64,000 nt of DNA from Karalla daura. Its lineage: Eukaryota; Chordata; Actinopteri; Chaetodontiformes; Leiognathidae. Below, in pieces: positions 48,699-59,590 of the stretch (position 1 is the stretch's first letter; each line of letters begins with the position of its first letter). Made by a program: the position numbers and the translations under genes. The stretch lies in the NCBI GenBank assembly GCA_029224185.1, contig CM055191.1:16505260-16569259 (forward strand), written 5' to 3'. The notes under the pieces are model-generated. The model saw nothing but the letters and a program-made list of their open reading frames with translations. It searched no databases and had not been told where the DNA came from.

Positions 48699-49393
48699 TT
48701 AGGAGCAGAAAAGTTTGTTGATACTTTTTGGGAAAGTCATGGCACTGTCTTTGGGGGAGGAGTGATGCTGCTGCTGCTGCTGCAGGCTCCTCTCCGCCTC
48801 CAGCACTGCGCCTTTGGTGTTGGAGCTCCAGGACACGGTGGTGTTGGTCAGAGCCTGGCTCAAAGTGCTGTGCCTGAACAAGGGGTCGTGGAAAACCCCG
48901 TCCACCCAGTTCCTCAGGGTCGTGACGGGCGAGTCCTGCCTGCTGTCCAGGCCGGGCAGGGGTGAGGTAGCGGCGGGGGGAGGGCTGAGGGACGCGGGCT
49001 GGCACCGCAGCATGCAGGATGGATACTCAGTCTGGTTCAAGGAGGTGGCAGTCTGCGCCAGAGACCAGATCCGGGGTTTACCATCTAATATCTGGGGCTG
49101 GGACTGGGTATAGCACGCCTTCACCTGCTGTCTGCTGTCCGCCTGGAAGTCCACCGGGCTCGTTTTGAGGCAGCTTTTGCTCAGGTCCTGCTCCCCTCCC
49201 AAAGAAACCGGGATGGAGATTTTCAGAGATGCGTCCTTGCAGAGGTGCTCCCCGGCGCAGTCTCCCGTGGTCGTCATGTGTGTGTTGAGGTGATATCGGT
49301 GCTTCAGCTCACACTCCGAGCTTTCAGATTCCAGCGTGTCCAGGTCCTCCAGATCGCTGAGCTGTAGGTCTTTATCTGCCCTGCTCCTGGTCT
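48699..49393 (-). CDS. irx4: irx4 coding exon 5 (C-terminal exon)
   Basis: The acceptor ACGCAG is followed by AG of the shared Glu codon, then TRSRADKDLQLSDLEDLD and on to the TAA stop. It includes the IWSLAQTATSLNQTEYPSCM region and the NWVDGVF motif. Confidence 0.95.
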
Positions 49394-52300
49394 CTGCGTG
49401 TTGAGGAAAGAGGACAGAGCAGATCGCAGACACGTTAGAAACGGATGTGTGCGCACACGATGTGGCTTTAGACCTGATGATGACTTTCTTTACAGAGGTG
49501 TCAAACCCGCAAACACACACTGTTAAAACGACAGCTGGTCCACTTAAACTCGGAGACTAACTAATGTTTACATCTTGGGGAAACGATTCCATTTGTCTCT
49601 TTTCTTAAACATATCCTTCATACTGATTCACATCTTTGATATTCTCAAAATGAATTTAGGCCTGTTAGACGTAAAAAGACAAAAAAGACATAAAAAGACA
49701 AAAAATCAATACCGTCTGACCATTAAAAAAAATCAGTGTGAACCTTACTGAGGTTTGTCAGTAAAAAACAAACAAAAAACAAAAAAACAAGAACAAAAAT
49801 CAAAAAATAAATTTAACTTATTTTTTATAAAAATAATAAAAACAAGACAATCAAAATTCTTAATGCTCATTTTCTGGTTATCATTACCAGTGAGTTAATG
49901 TGTGTTTTCCTTCTCAAAAAAATATTTATCAAGAATAGAGCTACATGCAATACCAGTGAGGTTTCATAGAATCCAATGCTTCTCACGTATTGATATATTT
50001 ATTGTTTATATATATATTTTTAAGTTAAACAGCATGTCAACCCAGTTTAGATTAATTCAAAAAGTTTTGATGAGTTCAGAAACTGTGAAGTGTAATCATA
50101 TTGACTGTTTAATTGTTCTTCAGTAATTATTCTGATCAATCCAAAATACCAGGACTTTGAGAACAAGGAGAACACAAAGATAAGAAGTACTTGGAAAATG
50201 CTGCCCTGTTTTCTTTTTGAATTAATGATCATCATAGTAATAGCAGCATTTGTATACACATTACGAATACACTGTTTTTCTTTTTCAAAGACACCTGTAT
50301 CACTCTACCCAACCACGCAACATAAACCTCCATAGTATCCTCTTTTATTCTCTTCCTTTTAAAACTTTTGTGCAGCTGTGACACTGACCATCCTCATTGT
50401 TCTCGCTCTTTATCTGGTCCTCTTGAGACCCGTCCTCATCCTCGTCATATCTTTTCTCCTCTGAGCCCTTGTTTCTCGGTGGCCATGTCATCTTGTTCTC
50501 CTTCTTCAGCCTCCTCCTGGCATTGGCAAACCAGGTGGAGACCTGTGTCAGGGTCATCTTGGTGATGATGGCCAGCATGATCTTCTCGCCTTTGGTCGGA
50601 TACGGGTTCTTCCGGTGTTCCTGCAGCCAGGCTTTCAGTGTGCTGGTTGTCTCTCGTGTGGCGTTCTTCCGCCTTGTTCCCCCGTCCATGGAACCATATC
50701 TGTGGATGAGATGAGGATAACCATGATGTATATCCTGCTAAGCATTCACATTGTCTGTTTCTACAAAAGTGGAGAGATCTGTGAATAGGAGTGAATAGAG
50801 GACCAGAGTCACTTTGCTGCACAGGAATTCCACTGCATCCCTGCTGCAGCCCTTCTGCGGCATCTGAACTAATATCCTATTGTAACTAAGCAAAATTATC
50901 CAACCACCCGTCCCGAAAAAACAAAAAAAAACAAAATAAAACAAAAACAGCACCAACTCATTCCCTAACCTCTGCCACTGTAGACCTACATTTAAAATGC
51001 ACAGTGTTGATTTTCAGTCAGCAGTGGGCTGTAAAAGTCCTCTCCGGGGAGGCTTTTATGAGGCCTTTATTGCTCCGTGTGGCTTAGTGTAGGTCAAGCA
51101 CTGCTAAGGGAATCAAAAGGAAAACAGCCCTGCACCTTTCCATGGCCTACGTTGCTCTCTCACAGATAAAATAGACTGTAAAATTGCTTTATTGAGTGTA
51201 ATGATGAGCCCCCGGGTGAAAGACAGGCTCAGACAGAGTGGTATACCGCTCTAGGCCTGCTTGTTTTTCTCAGTGCCACTAATTCTGTTTTTCCTCACTC
51301 TTTGGCCTTTTGCCGCATGTGCACTTATTAGCATTCCTGCTGACACCTTTATATACTTTGCACTAAATTTAGAGTGATTGGTTAAAAGACGCCAGGTTAT
51401 GCATACTCTCCTTTTGCTGTATAGCTAATCAATACAACCACTCTAAGTGCGTTTTCTGTGTTATTCCACACAACTCTGTTAGTGTTCGCTTATTTTTCTT
51501 TTTACAAAAAAGTTGCTGATTTGACTTGGAATTGTCCACTGGATTGCTGTTAACACTATCAGATACTGTTGTCTTCCACACCCTACATTTTCAGCACATC
51601 ACAGACTTCATCTAGATGTCTGTCTCATTATTGGGAAGACCTTTCAATGCCGAAGAGGCCTCGTGTTGTTCTTGAAGGCGCAGGAGTGTTAAGCAGCACA
51701 TCACCTCATCAGGAAAGAAATGTGTCATGAGATGAAGGTGATCACCTACTGCTGCCAGATCTAATGAGAATGGCCTTGACCTCTCCGGGGAGTGATTGAT
51801 TTAATGCTGGGAAAACTCACCCTACCACTCTATACCAGTGCACAGCGCTTAAAGAGTTGTCCTGTCCCAGAATTCCAGATCACAGCAATGGACATATGTC
51901 CAGTGTGACAGTGGGCTAAATAGCTCAATAAACCTCTGACATCATTTTAACCTTCCATCCTCTATCATGGTACATGTAATAACATAAAAGTTCACTGTAG
52001 ACACACAGAGGATCGTATTGCTCATATCAATCAAAGAAACCAACTACCTGTCATACTGGTACTGTCCCAGGGTTGGGTCATAGGGATAGTAGGCTGTTGC
52101 CTGGGTTATGCCCGCATGCGCAGAAGCTGTGGCATCTTTAGTATCAAATGTGCCCTGAAATTATATACACATAATACACATTTATCGATTAGGAAGATAG
52201 ATTTGCTGCAGTGAAAGACACATTTAGTTATGATGAATAAAAAATACAAATGGAGAAAGCAATCAAAAATGATCAGTAATTACCATTTATAAAAGTTGTA

Positions 52301-54095
52301 GTTTGCATCCAAAACTGAGGTAATTATTAACCTATTTTAACTATAAACCATACACTGTAAAACCTGTGTTCACATGGGTGTGTGGCATCTGAAAATGACA
52401 ATCTTAAGCAATTTTTTTTTCAAAATAAACTTCAGAAAATTCTAGATGTCTAAGCTCTACAGCAGATATTTGGCTGCTAAAATATGCCAGTGGCTGCCTG
52501 GATGCTCTCCTGGTTTATTACCTATCCCAGCATTAAAACGTAACTTTACAGTTATACTATTAGGCCCCATGTGCACCGTCTGCTATGTATGTTCTTGTGT
52601 GTCTTGATCTTGAAGATCTTGTTCACACTGATATACTGATATATGCTTAAATTGTCTATGTCTATATTGCTAGTCCTTTTTCTACTGTCGTACACTATCC
52701 AAATTATTTTGTGTTGTTTTTTTCACAATTGACTTTGTTGCTCTAACCCTGAATTTCCCCATTGTGGGACTAATAAAGGAATATCTTATTGAACAATCCA
52801 CGAGACATTTTGATAATTCTGTGAAACGAGCTCTTGTTAGAATTAACTAATCTATATCCAGCTCAATATAAATCTAACAACTAAGGGTTTTTTGTCCCGT
52901 TTGCTTTTAATTTTATTTGGTTATTTTGGCATAAAACAATGCATTTTTCCACTTACAAACTTAGTTGGGAGGGTGATGTGAGGCTAAATCTCATCTGCTG
53001 CAGGTATTTCTCGGTGCCAGTGCCTCGGGACCATTAATCAGTGCCACAGACGAGGGCTGAACTTACCAGAGAGTAGAAAGCCGAGGCGTCCGTGCCGTAG
53101 GTAACGTAGTTCCCGTAGCCCTGTCCGCCGGTGTAAGGGCTGCCGTAGACACCCAGGGCAGCAGCGGAGCTCAGCTCATGCCGGGCCGTGGCCAGCAGCC
53201 GGCTCTCATACACCGGGCAGTAGACCGGCGTCTGCCCGGAGCCTGCTACCCCAGAGTCAGCTATGGATCTGCCGGTGGACTCGCAGCAAGTGGTCAGAGA
53301 GTTGGTGGTCATTAGGAACTGCGAGGAGACATCAAGGGACATCCAAGTTTATGTGTGAAAGTTATCCACATATTGCGTTTGTGGAAGTTAGTTTCCAACT
53401 TTGTTTTTATTTCTCACGAGAAATAAAATCACTTTTATGCTCGTGTGCGCAAAAAATCGAGAGTTCTACACTTCTGACAATCAGTCAGTTTTATCATTTG
53501 AGCTGAAGTTATTCGCGTAATTTTCCCTGTCTCCGTCAGAATATAACATTAAAAATAGCATCAAATACAACCTCAAATGACTGATATGTGCGTGAAACGT
53601 GTCCAAAACACGCCGAGAACCACGCGTTTTAGACAGATGTTTTCCCCAAATGATTTTTTATGGCTCAATGCCAAAAAAAAACAAACCAGCAGCTGGATTA
53701 TAGCGCAAAACACGTTCACATGCAATCGACACACTGACGCAGCGTGTGCGAAACAAGTTGCGGTGCGCGTCCCCGCGCAGATAAACACATGGTTTGACAT
53801 TAGAGCGTAGATTTTTATCTCGGTGGAAAGCGGCGGACTGGAGGTCCAGAGGGGGGATTTCTTCCTTTCTTTCGGGGCACAGGTATCCCGGGCTGTAACG
53901 CAACACCTTCCCGATATACCCCGAAAGGACCATGACAGCTTCCCTGGTTCCTGTGCCAAAACGCGTAACAGGATCTCTCTCTATTTAAATCGATGGGGGT
54001 GATCAATATCTAAAAAAACAAACAGATCAAAAGAAGAAAAGAAGACTTACTTGTGGAGCAGACGAGTAGGGATATCCAAATTGTGGATATGACAT
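48699..54095 (-). CDS. irx4: Iroquois homeobox protein Irx4 (TALE homeodomain transcription factor), five coding exons
   Basis: Coding exons, in transcript order: 54095-54051, 53318-53067, 52154-52048, 50699-50389 and 49393-48699. All introns are GT-AG and the joined frame stays open for 469 residues (vertebrate IRX4 is about 500). The start MSYPQFGYPYSS, the CCES motif and the YCPVYESRLLATARHEL segment match IRX4 closely. Residues 144-206 are a TALE homeodomain with NPYP at 166-169 and WFANARRRLKK in helix 3. An acidic region follows (about 210-268). The C-terminal part holds KPRIWSLAQTA (344-354, the Iroquois-conserved region), DSPVTTLRNWVDGVFHDP (392-409), a five-glutamine run at 443-447 and the end KLFCS. 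By family knowledge it is a nuclear patterning factor in heart ventricle, retina and neural tissue. Whether this is fish irx4a or irx4b cannot be decided here. Confidence 0.97.
50389..50699 (-). CDS. irx4: irx4 coding exon 4 (homeodomain exon)
   Basis: It begins by completing the Arg codon (R, then YGSMDGGTRRKNATRE), encodes the whole homeodomain and the start of the acidic region, and ends with one base of a Glu codon before a GTCAGT donor. The open frame continues into the intron, but the splice join restores the Irx4-like acidic segment. Confidence 0.95.
50486..50674 (-). other. irx4: Homeobox of irx4
   Basis: This 63-codon TALE-class homeodomain has the three extra residues between helices 1 and 2 (around NPYP). 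The recognition helix contains the Ala at the position typical of Iroquois proteins (WFANARRR). All key residues are intact. Confidence 0.95.
50700..52047 (-). promoter_or_regulatory. irx4 intron 3 with candidate conserved blocks
   Basis: A 1.35-kb intron free of obvious repeats. The blocks at 50985-51140, 51290-51430 and 51640-51830 have balanced composition and clustered sites (GGCTTTTATGAGG, GCACTTATTAGCATTCC, AGTGATTGGTTAAAAG, GATCTAATGAG, GAGTGATTGATTTAATGC). They are candidate intragenic enhancers. Conservation was not tested. Confidence 0.35.
52048..52154 (-). CDS. irx4: irx4 coding exon 3 (too short for open-frame detection)
   Basis: A 107-bp exon reading GTFDTKDATASAHAGITQ then a YYPYDPTLGQYQYD segment plus two bases of an Arg codon, bounded by TTTCAG and GTAGTT. 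The YYPY and LGQY motifs match Irx4 just upstream of the homeodomain. Confidence 0.92.
52590..52795 (+). mobile_element. LINE 3'-tail fragment in irx4 intron 2
   Basis: It ends with TGAATTTCCCCATTGTGGG then ACTAATAAAGGAATATC, a 3' end characteristic of fish L2-type non-LTR elements. It is oriented opposite to irx4, so its AATAAA does not lie on the irx4 sense strand. The left boundary is uncertain. Confidence 0.6.
53067..53318 (-). CDS. irx4: irx4 coding exon 2
   Basis: Eighty-four codons from FLMTTNSLTTCC to ASAFYSL, with a CGCAG acceptor and GTAAGT donor, phase 0 on both sides. It encodes the conserved Irx4 N-terminal region (YCPVYESRLLATARHEL, GYGNYVTYG). Confidence 0.95.
54051..54095 (-). 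CDS. irx4: irx4 coding exon 1
   Basis: Fifteen codons, MSYPQFGYPYSSAPQ, ending in phase 0 at a GTAAGT donor. The ATG has A at -3. The very short first exon and its sequence are diagnostic for the Irx4 N-terminus. Confidence 0.95.
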
Positions 54096-54211
54096 GGTAG
54101 AGAGGTCCCCCAATATCCAGAAATTCAGCGAGACTGAAAGGTCTCCACTCTCACAGGCTGCGGCTCTCACTGACTGTACCAATTGATTGGGAAGCACTGG
54201 TTCCTTGGATG

Positions 54212-54217
54212 CTTATA
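54212..54217 (-). promoter_or_regulatory. TATA-like box of irx4
   Basis: On the minus strand this reads CTATAAGC, about 117 bp upstream of the ATG, giving a 5' UTR near 90 bp. It is the best TATA-like match in the interval. The start site is inferred. Confidence 0.4.
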
Positions 54218-54539
54218 GGGCGAAGCAGAGTAGCATGTTTAATTTGTGTAAAATGCCCCCCACTCAAACGCCTTTCAACGTGCGTGTGTGTGAGGGTGGG
54301 GGGGAGAAAAATAACAAATAAATAAACGGAGAAAAATCTTCCAGTGCTCCCTCTTGTCTTCTTTCTTCCTTTTCAAAGAAAAGCGTTAGAAATAGATAAA
54401 TAAACGAAGGTGCTGCAGAAGTAAGACTCCCTTTCCCTGGAATAATCACTTTGTTGTTAGATACATATTTTAGCCTTATAAAAAAGTAGTATGAAAGACG
54501 TCAGCAGCAGAGGCAGGTTGTTTTAAACGGCGGGGACTC

Positions 54540-54547
54540 TGACGTCA
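54540..54547. promoter_or_regulatory. Palindromic CRE (CREB/ATF site) upstream of irx4
   Basis: TGACGTCA, the full palindromic consensus, about 330 bp upstream of the TATA-like box. A half-match GACGTCAG lies 45 bp away at 54498. Confidence 0.45.
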
Positions 54548-54689
54548 GAAGTTTCCCACTCTAAAAATGACCAGACTGTAACTTTCATATGCATTTTCTC
54601 TTCACGCGATGACGACAAAAAACAGGAAGATGGGGAAAAAGAGCCCTACAGGAAAATCTACGAGGGAGAAAAGGAGGACTTGAAAAAAC

Positions 54690-54880
54690 ATGTCATGGAG
54701 ATTAATTTGCAATCCCAATCAATCAATTAGAACCAATCAGTGTCCTGAATATGCAAACCTCTGTATCACTTTTAAATGCATTATAGGCCTAATTAAGCTC
54801 ATTCTTATCATTCCTCTGCACTGATGCTAATCACATGGGCAACTAATTGATTTTAAATTAATTAGTAAAGATTTTTTTGC
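54690..54880. promoter_or_regulatory. Candidate homeodomain-site cluster upstream of irx4
   Basis: A very dense run of TAAT/ATTA and CAAT cores: GAGATTAATTTGC, CAATCAATCAATTAG, CCTAATTAAGC, CTAATTGATTTTAAATTAAT. Such clusters are usual in Hox/Irx-regulated elements, but AT-rich sequence gives these by chance too. Confidence 0.35.
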
Positions 54881-55105
54881 AGTGAGCAGACAAACAGTAA
54901 ATTGAACAAATCTTCATATAAACAGTGAACATGTAAATATTTTGGATTTTAATTGGTCAGTTATCTACTAAAATAACATTGGTTTCCTATTATTGTACTT
55001 TAGTTCCACCTGGATTGGAGTTTCTGCTGTGTTATGATTACACTGGAGGATCCTCAAAAGTGCTGCAGTTTTAATAGACTTTGCACTTCTCTACATGCAT
55101 GAAAT

Positions 55106-55331
<226 letters not shown>

Positions 55332-55429
55332 GAAAACCCTGGTTGTGCTGTAACCCACATAAAATGGCCAAAAAGCCCCAAACACTGTGTCCACAGCGTG
55401 GCTGCGCTGCCTTGCTTGGACAATCCCGG

Positions 55430-55700
55430 GTTGAGACATGTGGATAGCCCCGGGGGTCACTCCTCAAATTAATGATGATGTACTCCTCCTCCTCCCTCTC
55501 CCCCTCACTCTTTCCCTCCCTCCCACCCTCTATCCTCTCCAGCTGGATCTCTGCCTGCCGGTGACAGGTCGATTGAGAGTGATTGATGACTATCTGGGGG
55601 ACCAGGGCCAACATAATAATATGATACCGGCACCTCGCAATAATTGGTAGCTTTCATTTACAGATGAAAGAAGTCATAAACAGCTCCGAATCAGTAGTCC
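55430..55700. promoter_or_regulatory. Candidate conserved non-coding element upstream of irx4
   Basis: Two blocks either side of a CT-rich patch, with CTCAAATTAATGATGATG, GGTGACAGGTCGATTGAG, GAGTGATTGATGAC and GCAATAATTGG. Enhancer role inferred. Confidence 0.33.
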
Positions 55701-55829
55701 AAGTTTGCCTTCTTCTCCCTCCCCTCTTTCTCATATTTTGGGAGGAAGGTGTGGTGCGGGGTCCCGGCGTGAGAGGGTGGGCTGTATGAAGCGTCTGTTC
55801 TCTCATTCATTTTGACAAATTGAATTATA

Positions 55830-55970
55830 GGGGGGTTAGTACCTCCGAGCAAATGGCCGCATTAACGTTGTGAACAGGGGGGGTCAAAAGGGATCAGCCT
55901 GCGCTTTTTAATTTGCATTAACTCTAATGCCACCTTAATATTAACAGACCGTCTGAACTGCTCAACCATG
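55830..55970. promoter_or_regulatory. Candidate conserved non-coding element with octamer site
   Basis: Repeat-free, with a perfect octamer ATTTGCAT at 55911-55918 followed by TAACTCTAATGCC and CACCTTAATATTAAC, and preceded by GGCCGCATTAACG and GGGGGTCAAAAGG. By texture one of the strongest enhancer candidates near irx4. Confidence 0.4.
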
Positions 55971-57599
55971 CACACACACTCACACACTCGTACACACACA
56001 CAAACACGCACGCGAATTTTGTCTTATTAATTTAGACTTTTACTCCTTTATTCTATTGATTGAGGTTAATGTGACACTGCATTGACGGCAGGTTGGGACC
56101 CAATTTATCCTTAAAGCCACATCCAGTTGACGAGACACAAAAATGTTGACACGTTAATTTTCGATGCACCTACACATACGTGCATGCGCGCACATACAGA
56201 GGTGATCAGTTTTATTTCTCCACAGAAGTTCGCTTCATTGTATGACTAGTGTTTGTGTGTGGTGTATGCGTGTGTGTGTGTCCAAGCTTAGGCTCGAGAC
56301 AGTGGACGAACCTAAACCATAAACCATATCCCCTCCCACCGCCCTCTCCTCCCGTATACCTTTTCATTATCCCCTGCGTTAGCCAGTGTTATCGGGCGCC
56401 TATAATAAAATATTTAGTCGCACTAGTATATGCTTTTAGACGGAAAATGAAGGCGACGGCAGGAGTTCATGCTTGTTTAGCGTTTAAAGATTAAAAGAGA
56501 AGCTTCCTCCTTTTTTTCTTGGACAGATGTGGGGAAGAAGCTGGGATGCTCTGCGTTTAAAGTGGAGGAAGTCAGGGATAAGATGCTGTTCCACTTTAGT
56601 ACTAATGGGCTCAGCTTCTAGGCCTGTGTGCAGCAGCTTCTTCATCTTCTCTTTTCTGGTTATGAAATAAAACATGATAATCAGCCAGTTGTTATCAGAT
56701 TATCTAGATTAATGAGTGATAGGATGATTTGAGCGTATGGATGAGGACAGATAGTGATCTAGTGTGGGAGCATCCATCATACTGATGAGGAGCATAAATC
56801 AGCTGCTTCACCTGATTTAGACAGAACTAATGGCTGTTTCAGGATGCACATTTGCAGTCTTCAACACACAAAGACAGTCTTCATGTAAATCCTCTCTTCT
56901 GAAGCTTATGTGTTCACTTAGTTATTCTCATTTCTAGTGTTCACCTTTTTACTAGACTGCATGAGCTCAGACTAATCTGAATAATAACTGTGTTGCACTT
57001 TGAAGTGAGCCAGCTAATTTGCATCTTCCCCTCCAACTTAACTCATATTAAAAAGTTCCTGCAGAAACGCTGTAATCATGAAGGTGTCACTTTCCTGATA
57101 ATCTGTCGTTGATTAATGAGGCACAGGGAGGGGAGTGTGTGGCTGTGTGTGTTTGTGTGTGTGCGTGGTTGTAAAGGAGAGAGAGAGTGTAACAGTACAG
57201 ATAGAGACAGAGACAGAGAGCGGGGTGAGAGGAGGAGGCTGAACACTTCCTTTTCCCAAATTTAAGTAAGACAACTAAAGTGATATGGGGCAAAAGCAAA
57301 GATCAGATATACTCAGCGTTTGAGAATGCTAAAGTTAAATGTTGGCAGGTAATTTTTATGTGCCCTTGTTTGTTAGACTGCATTCATTATTAAGTATTAT
57401 TGACAATGCAGTTTACAGCTCACACTACTGCTGGAGAATGATCTGATCCTTCCCACAACAGTAATATGAAACAAAAAAACTGTGCCATGCACTAAATAGA
57501 ATCCTTTGATCATTTCATTGTTTATACCTTGTGACTAATCATGCTTATGACTAGATAGAAATGTAGTATGCAGCTGTTCACTGTTCATCACTCTTCTTC
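55971..57599. other. Intergenic, no gene seen
   Basis: CA/GT patches near 55973-56010 and 56249-56281, otherwise unique AT-rich sequence. No coding signal. Confidence 0.5.
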
Positions 57600-58815
57600 A
57601 GCTGCTTATCCAGATCCGTTTGAGTTGGGAAGCCAAGATACTCTTCTACCCAGCTACTTCCATCAACTCATCAACTCATGTTGGCCAATACTGGGCCACC
57701 AGAGAGATATAATATTTCCAGCGAGTCCTGCTTCAGCTTCTGGGTTTCCTCTACAATCCTGACTAGATGCCCAAACCACTTCAGCCAGCTTCGCTTGATA
57801 TTGAGGAGCAGCGGCTTTACATTGACTCTGGGATGCCTGAGCTCTTCCCCCTATATCTAAGGCTAAGCCCAGTTACCTTGTGAAGGAAACTCATTTCAAC
57901 TGCCTGTACTTGCGATCTAATCCTTTTGGTCATTACCCACAGCACACGACCATAGGTGAGGGCTGGAATGCAGAGAAAATGTTAATGGGGAGCTTTGCCT
58001 TGTGGCTCATTCCTCTTTTCACCACCACGGACTGGTAGAGCGAACGCATCACTGTGGATGCTGCCCTGATCTGCCCATCTATCTCATGTTTCATTTTTCT
58101 CCTAACTCACAAATAAGACCCTGAGATACTTGAATACTTCGATTGAGCAATCCTTTTTTGTCTGAGAACAATGGCCTCAGATTTAGAGGTGCTGACTTTC
58201 ATCACTTGAAACGGCAATGTGAACCAGTATCAGACTCTGGGAATACACAGATTGATGGTCCATAGCAATGAACCATAAACTCCATACTCCCAAAGCACTC
58301 CCCAAATGATGCCTTGGGGGTGGTTGTACATGGTTATAAGCCTTCTCCAGCGACTTCAACTCCAGTGCTGAGTGGACCTACCTCCAAGTCCTCTGGCTCT
58401 GTCTCCTCATTGGAATACATGTCAGTGGGATTAAGGGGATCGTCAAAGTATTCCTTCAAAACTCTCACTATTCATTTGGGCCTCTCAAGTTTGTCTGGCT
58501 TCTTCCTCCACCATCTGATCTAACTCAATACCAGATGGTGATCAGTTGTTAGCTTGTGCAAGTGTCCAAAACATTTGGTTGTATTTCATCTGATATTACT
58601 ACAACATCGATCATTGAAAAATTGAGACCAGCACAGCACAGCAGCAACTGAACATCATTCAGCTTCAGATTGGGCTATTCCTCCCAATCACCCAATCGCC
58701 CATCTAGGTTATGCTGTAGGGGTGCTTTCTGCCCCCCATCCCAGAAAGACTCCAGAAAGAGTTGTGCTGTTTGGTGCTGTTTGGCGCATATGCACAAACA
58801 ACAGTCAGAACACTT
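57600..58815 (-). mobile_element. Decayed Rex3-like (RTE-clade) LINE fragment
   Basis: Read on the minus strand, the piece at about 58815-58500 corresponds to the endonuclease region (remnants of the Asp-Phe-containing and MID/VV blocks). The piece at 58330-57600 corresponds to the reverse transcriptase end and 3' tail. The plus strand shows landmark text of this abundant fish LINE: GCTTATCCAGATCCG, GACTAGATGCCCAAACCACT, GAGGAGCAGCGGCTTTAC, GAAACTCATTTCAACTGCC, GACCCTGAGATACTTGAA and ACAAACAACAGTCAGAAC. The copy is full of frameshifts and has large internal deletions near 58205-58290 and 58365-58460. It is inert. Confidence 0.85.
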
Positions 58816-59270
58816 AGGTTTCAGGTAAACTTCCACGAAACACTTTACATGCCGTCTGGTGCTGTCCAACATTTTGGAGTTTGTGCAACGTCTCGTGTGC
58901 AGCCGAAAAACTGAGACCTCACGAACATTTTGCTGGCGTTTGAGTGACAGCACACGTGCCAAACTGAACTGGCCATGGCAGTAAGTTGAGTTCTCACCAG
59001 TTAAAGCCCCTTAGAGAACAGGGAGGAACTCGTCAGAGCTATCATCGTCCAGCTGTTGTAGTGTCCTCTTTGTTGCCATGTCAAAGTGAGTGTCGTGCTG
59101 TGTTGATGTTCGTGCTTCTTCCTCTTCATCTTGTGGCCAGGGGTAGGACAAGCCCATGTATAGACTTTTACAGACCCCTGTGGTGTTGCGGGACATTACA
59201 GAAACAACGCTGTGAGCTATGCGCACCGCGATGCTTGCGACCTGTTCACAGATGTATACCTGAGCCTTTA
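58816..59270 (-). other. Unassigned segment between repeats, with a short acidic open frame
   Basis: On the minus strand two interrupted frames are seen: 59226-59011, ending in an acidic segment (ATKRTLQQLDDDSSDEFLP), and a Cys/Arg-rich frame around 58962-58800. The acidic stretch and its place between two transposon remnants suggest debris of a DNA transposon gene, but I cannot name the family. No intact gene. Confidence 0.3.
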
Positions 59271-59274
59271 GCCT

Positions 59275-59590
59275 GACTGGGCCCCAGGGTTCAAGGCCCG
59301 GTTTCCAGGCACCTACCTATAAATGGATCAGAAGGTCAGTGGCTTGATCCTAGCCCAGTACAGCCTACATGTCAAAGAGTCCTTGGGCAAGATACTGAAT
59401 CTCAAATTGTCATCAGGTGATGATGTGTGTGCTACTTCAAAGCAGATGGAGCATGTAGGGTTGCCTCTGCCATGAGTGTATGAATAGGTGTGGATGGCTG
59501 AACATGACTTGGGGCACAGTCAGTAAAAGTGCTCTGAGTTGTCATGAAGACTAAAAAAGCACTACAGAGTATAAGAATTTACCATTTATG
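59275..59590 (+). repeat. Teleost interspersed repeat (SINE/MITE-like), second family
   Basis: Contains TCAGTGGCTTGATCCTAGCC, CATGTCAAAGAGTCCTTGGG, CAAGATACTGAATCTCAA, GTGTATGAATAGGTGTGGATG, AAAGTGCTCTGAGTTGTCAT and AAAAGCACTACAGAGTATAA with an ACCATTTATG end. The layout is that of a very common fish repeat. Only the name is unsure. Confidence 0.78.

Noticed and set aside
48634..49005. A 123-codon minus frame and plus frames over irx4 exon 5
   Set aside because: Shadows of the real irx4 reading frame.
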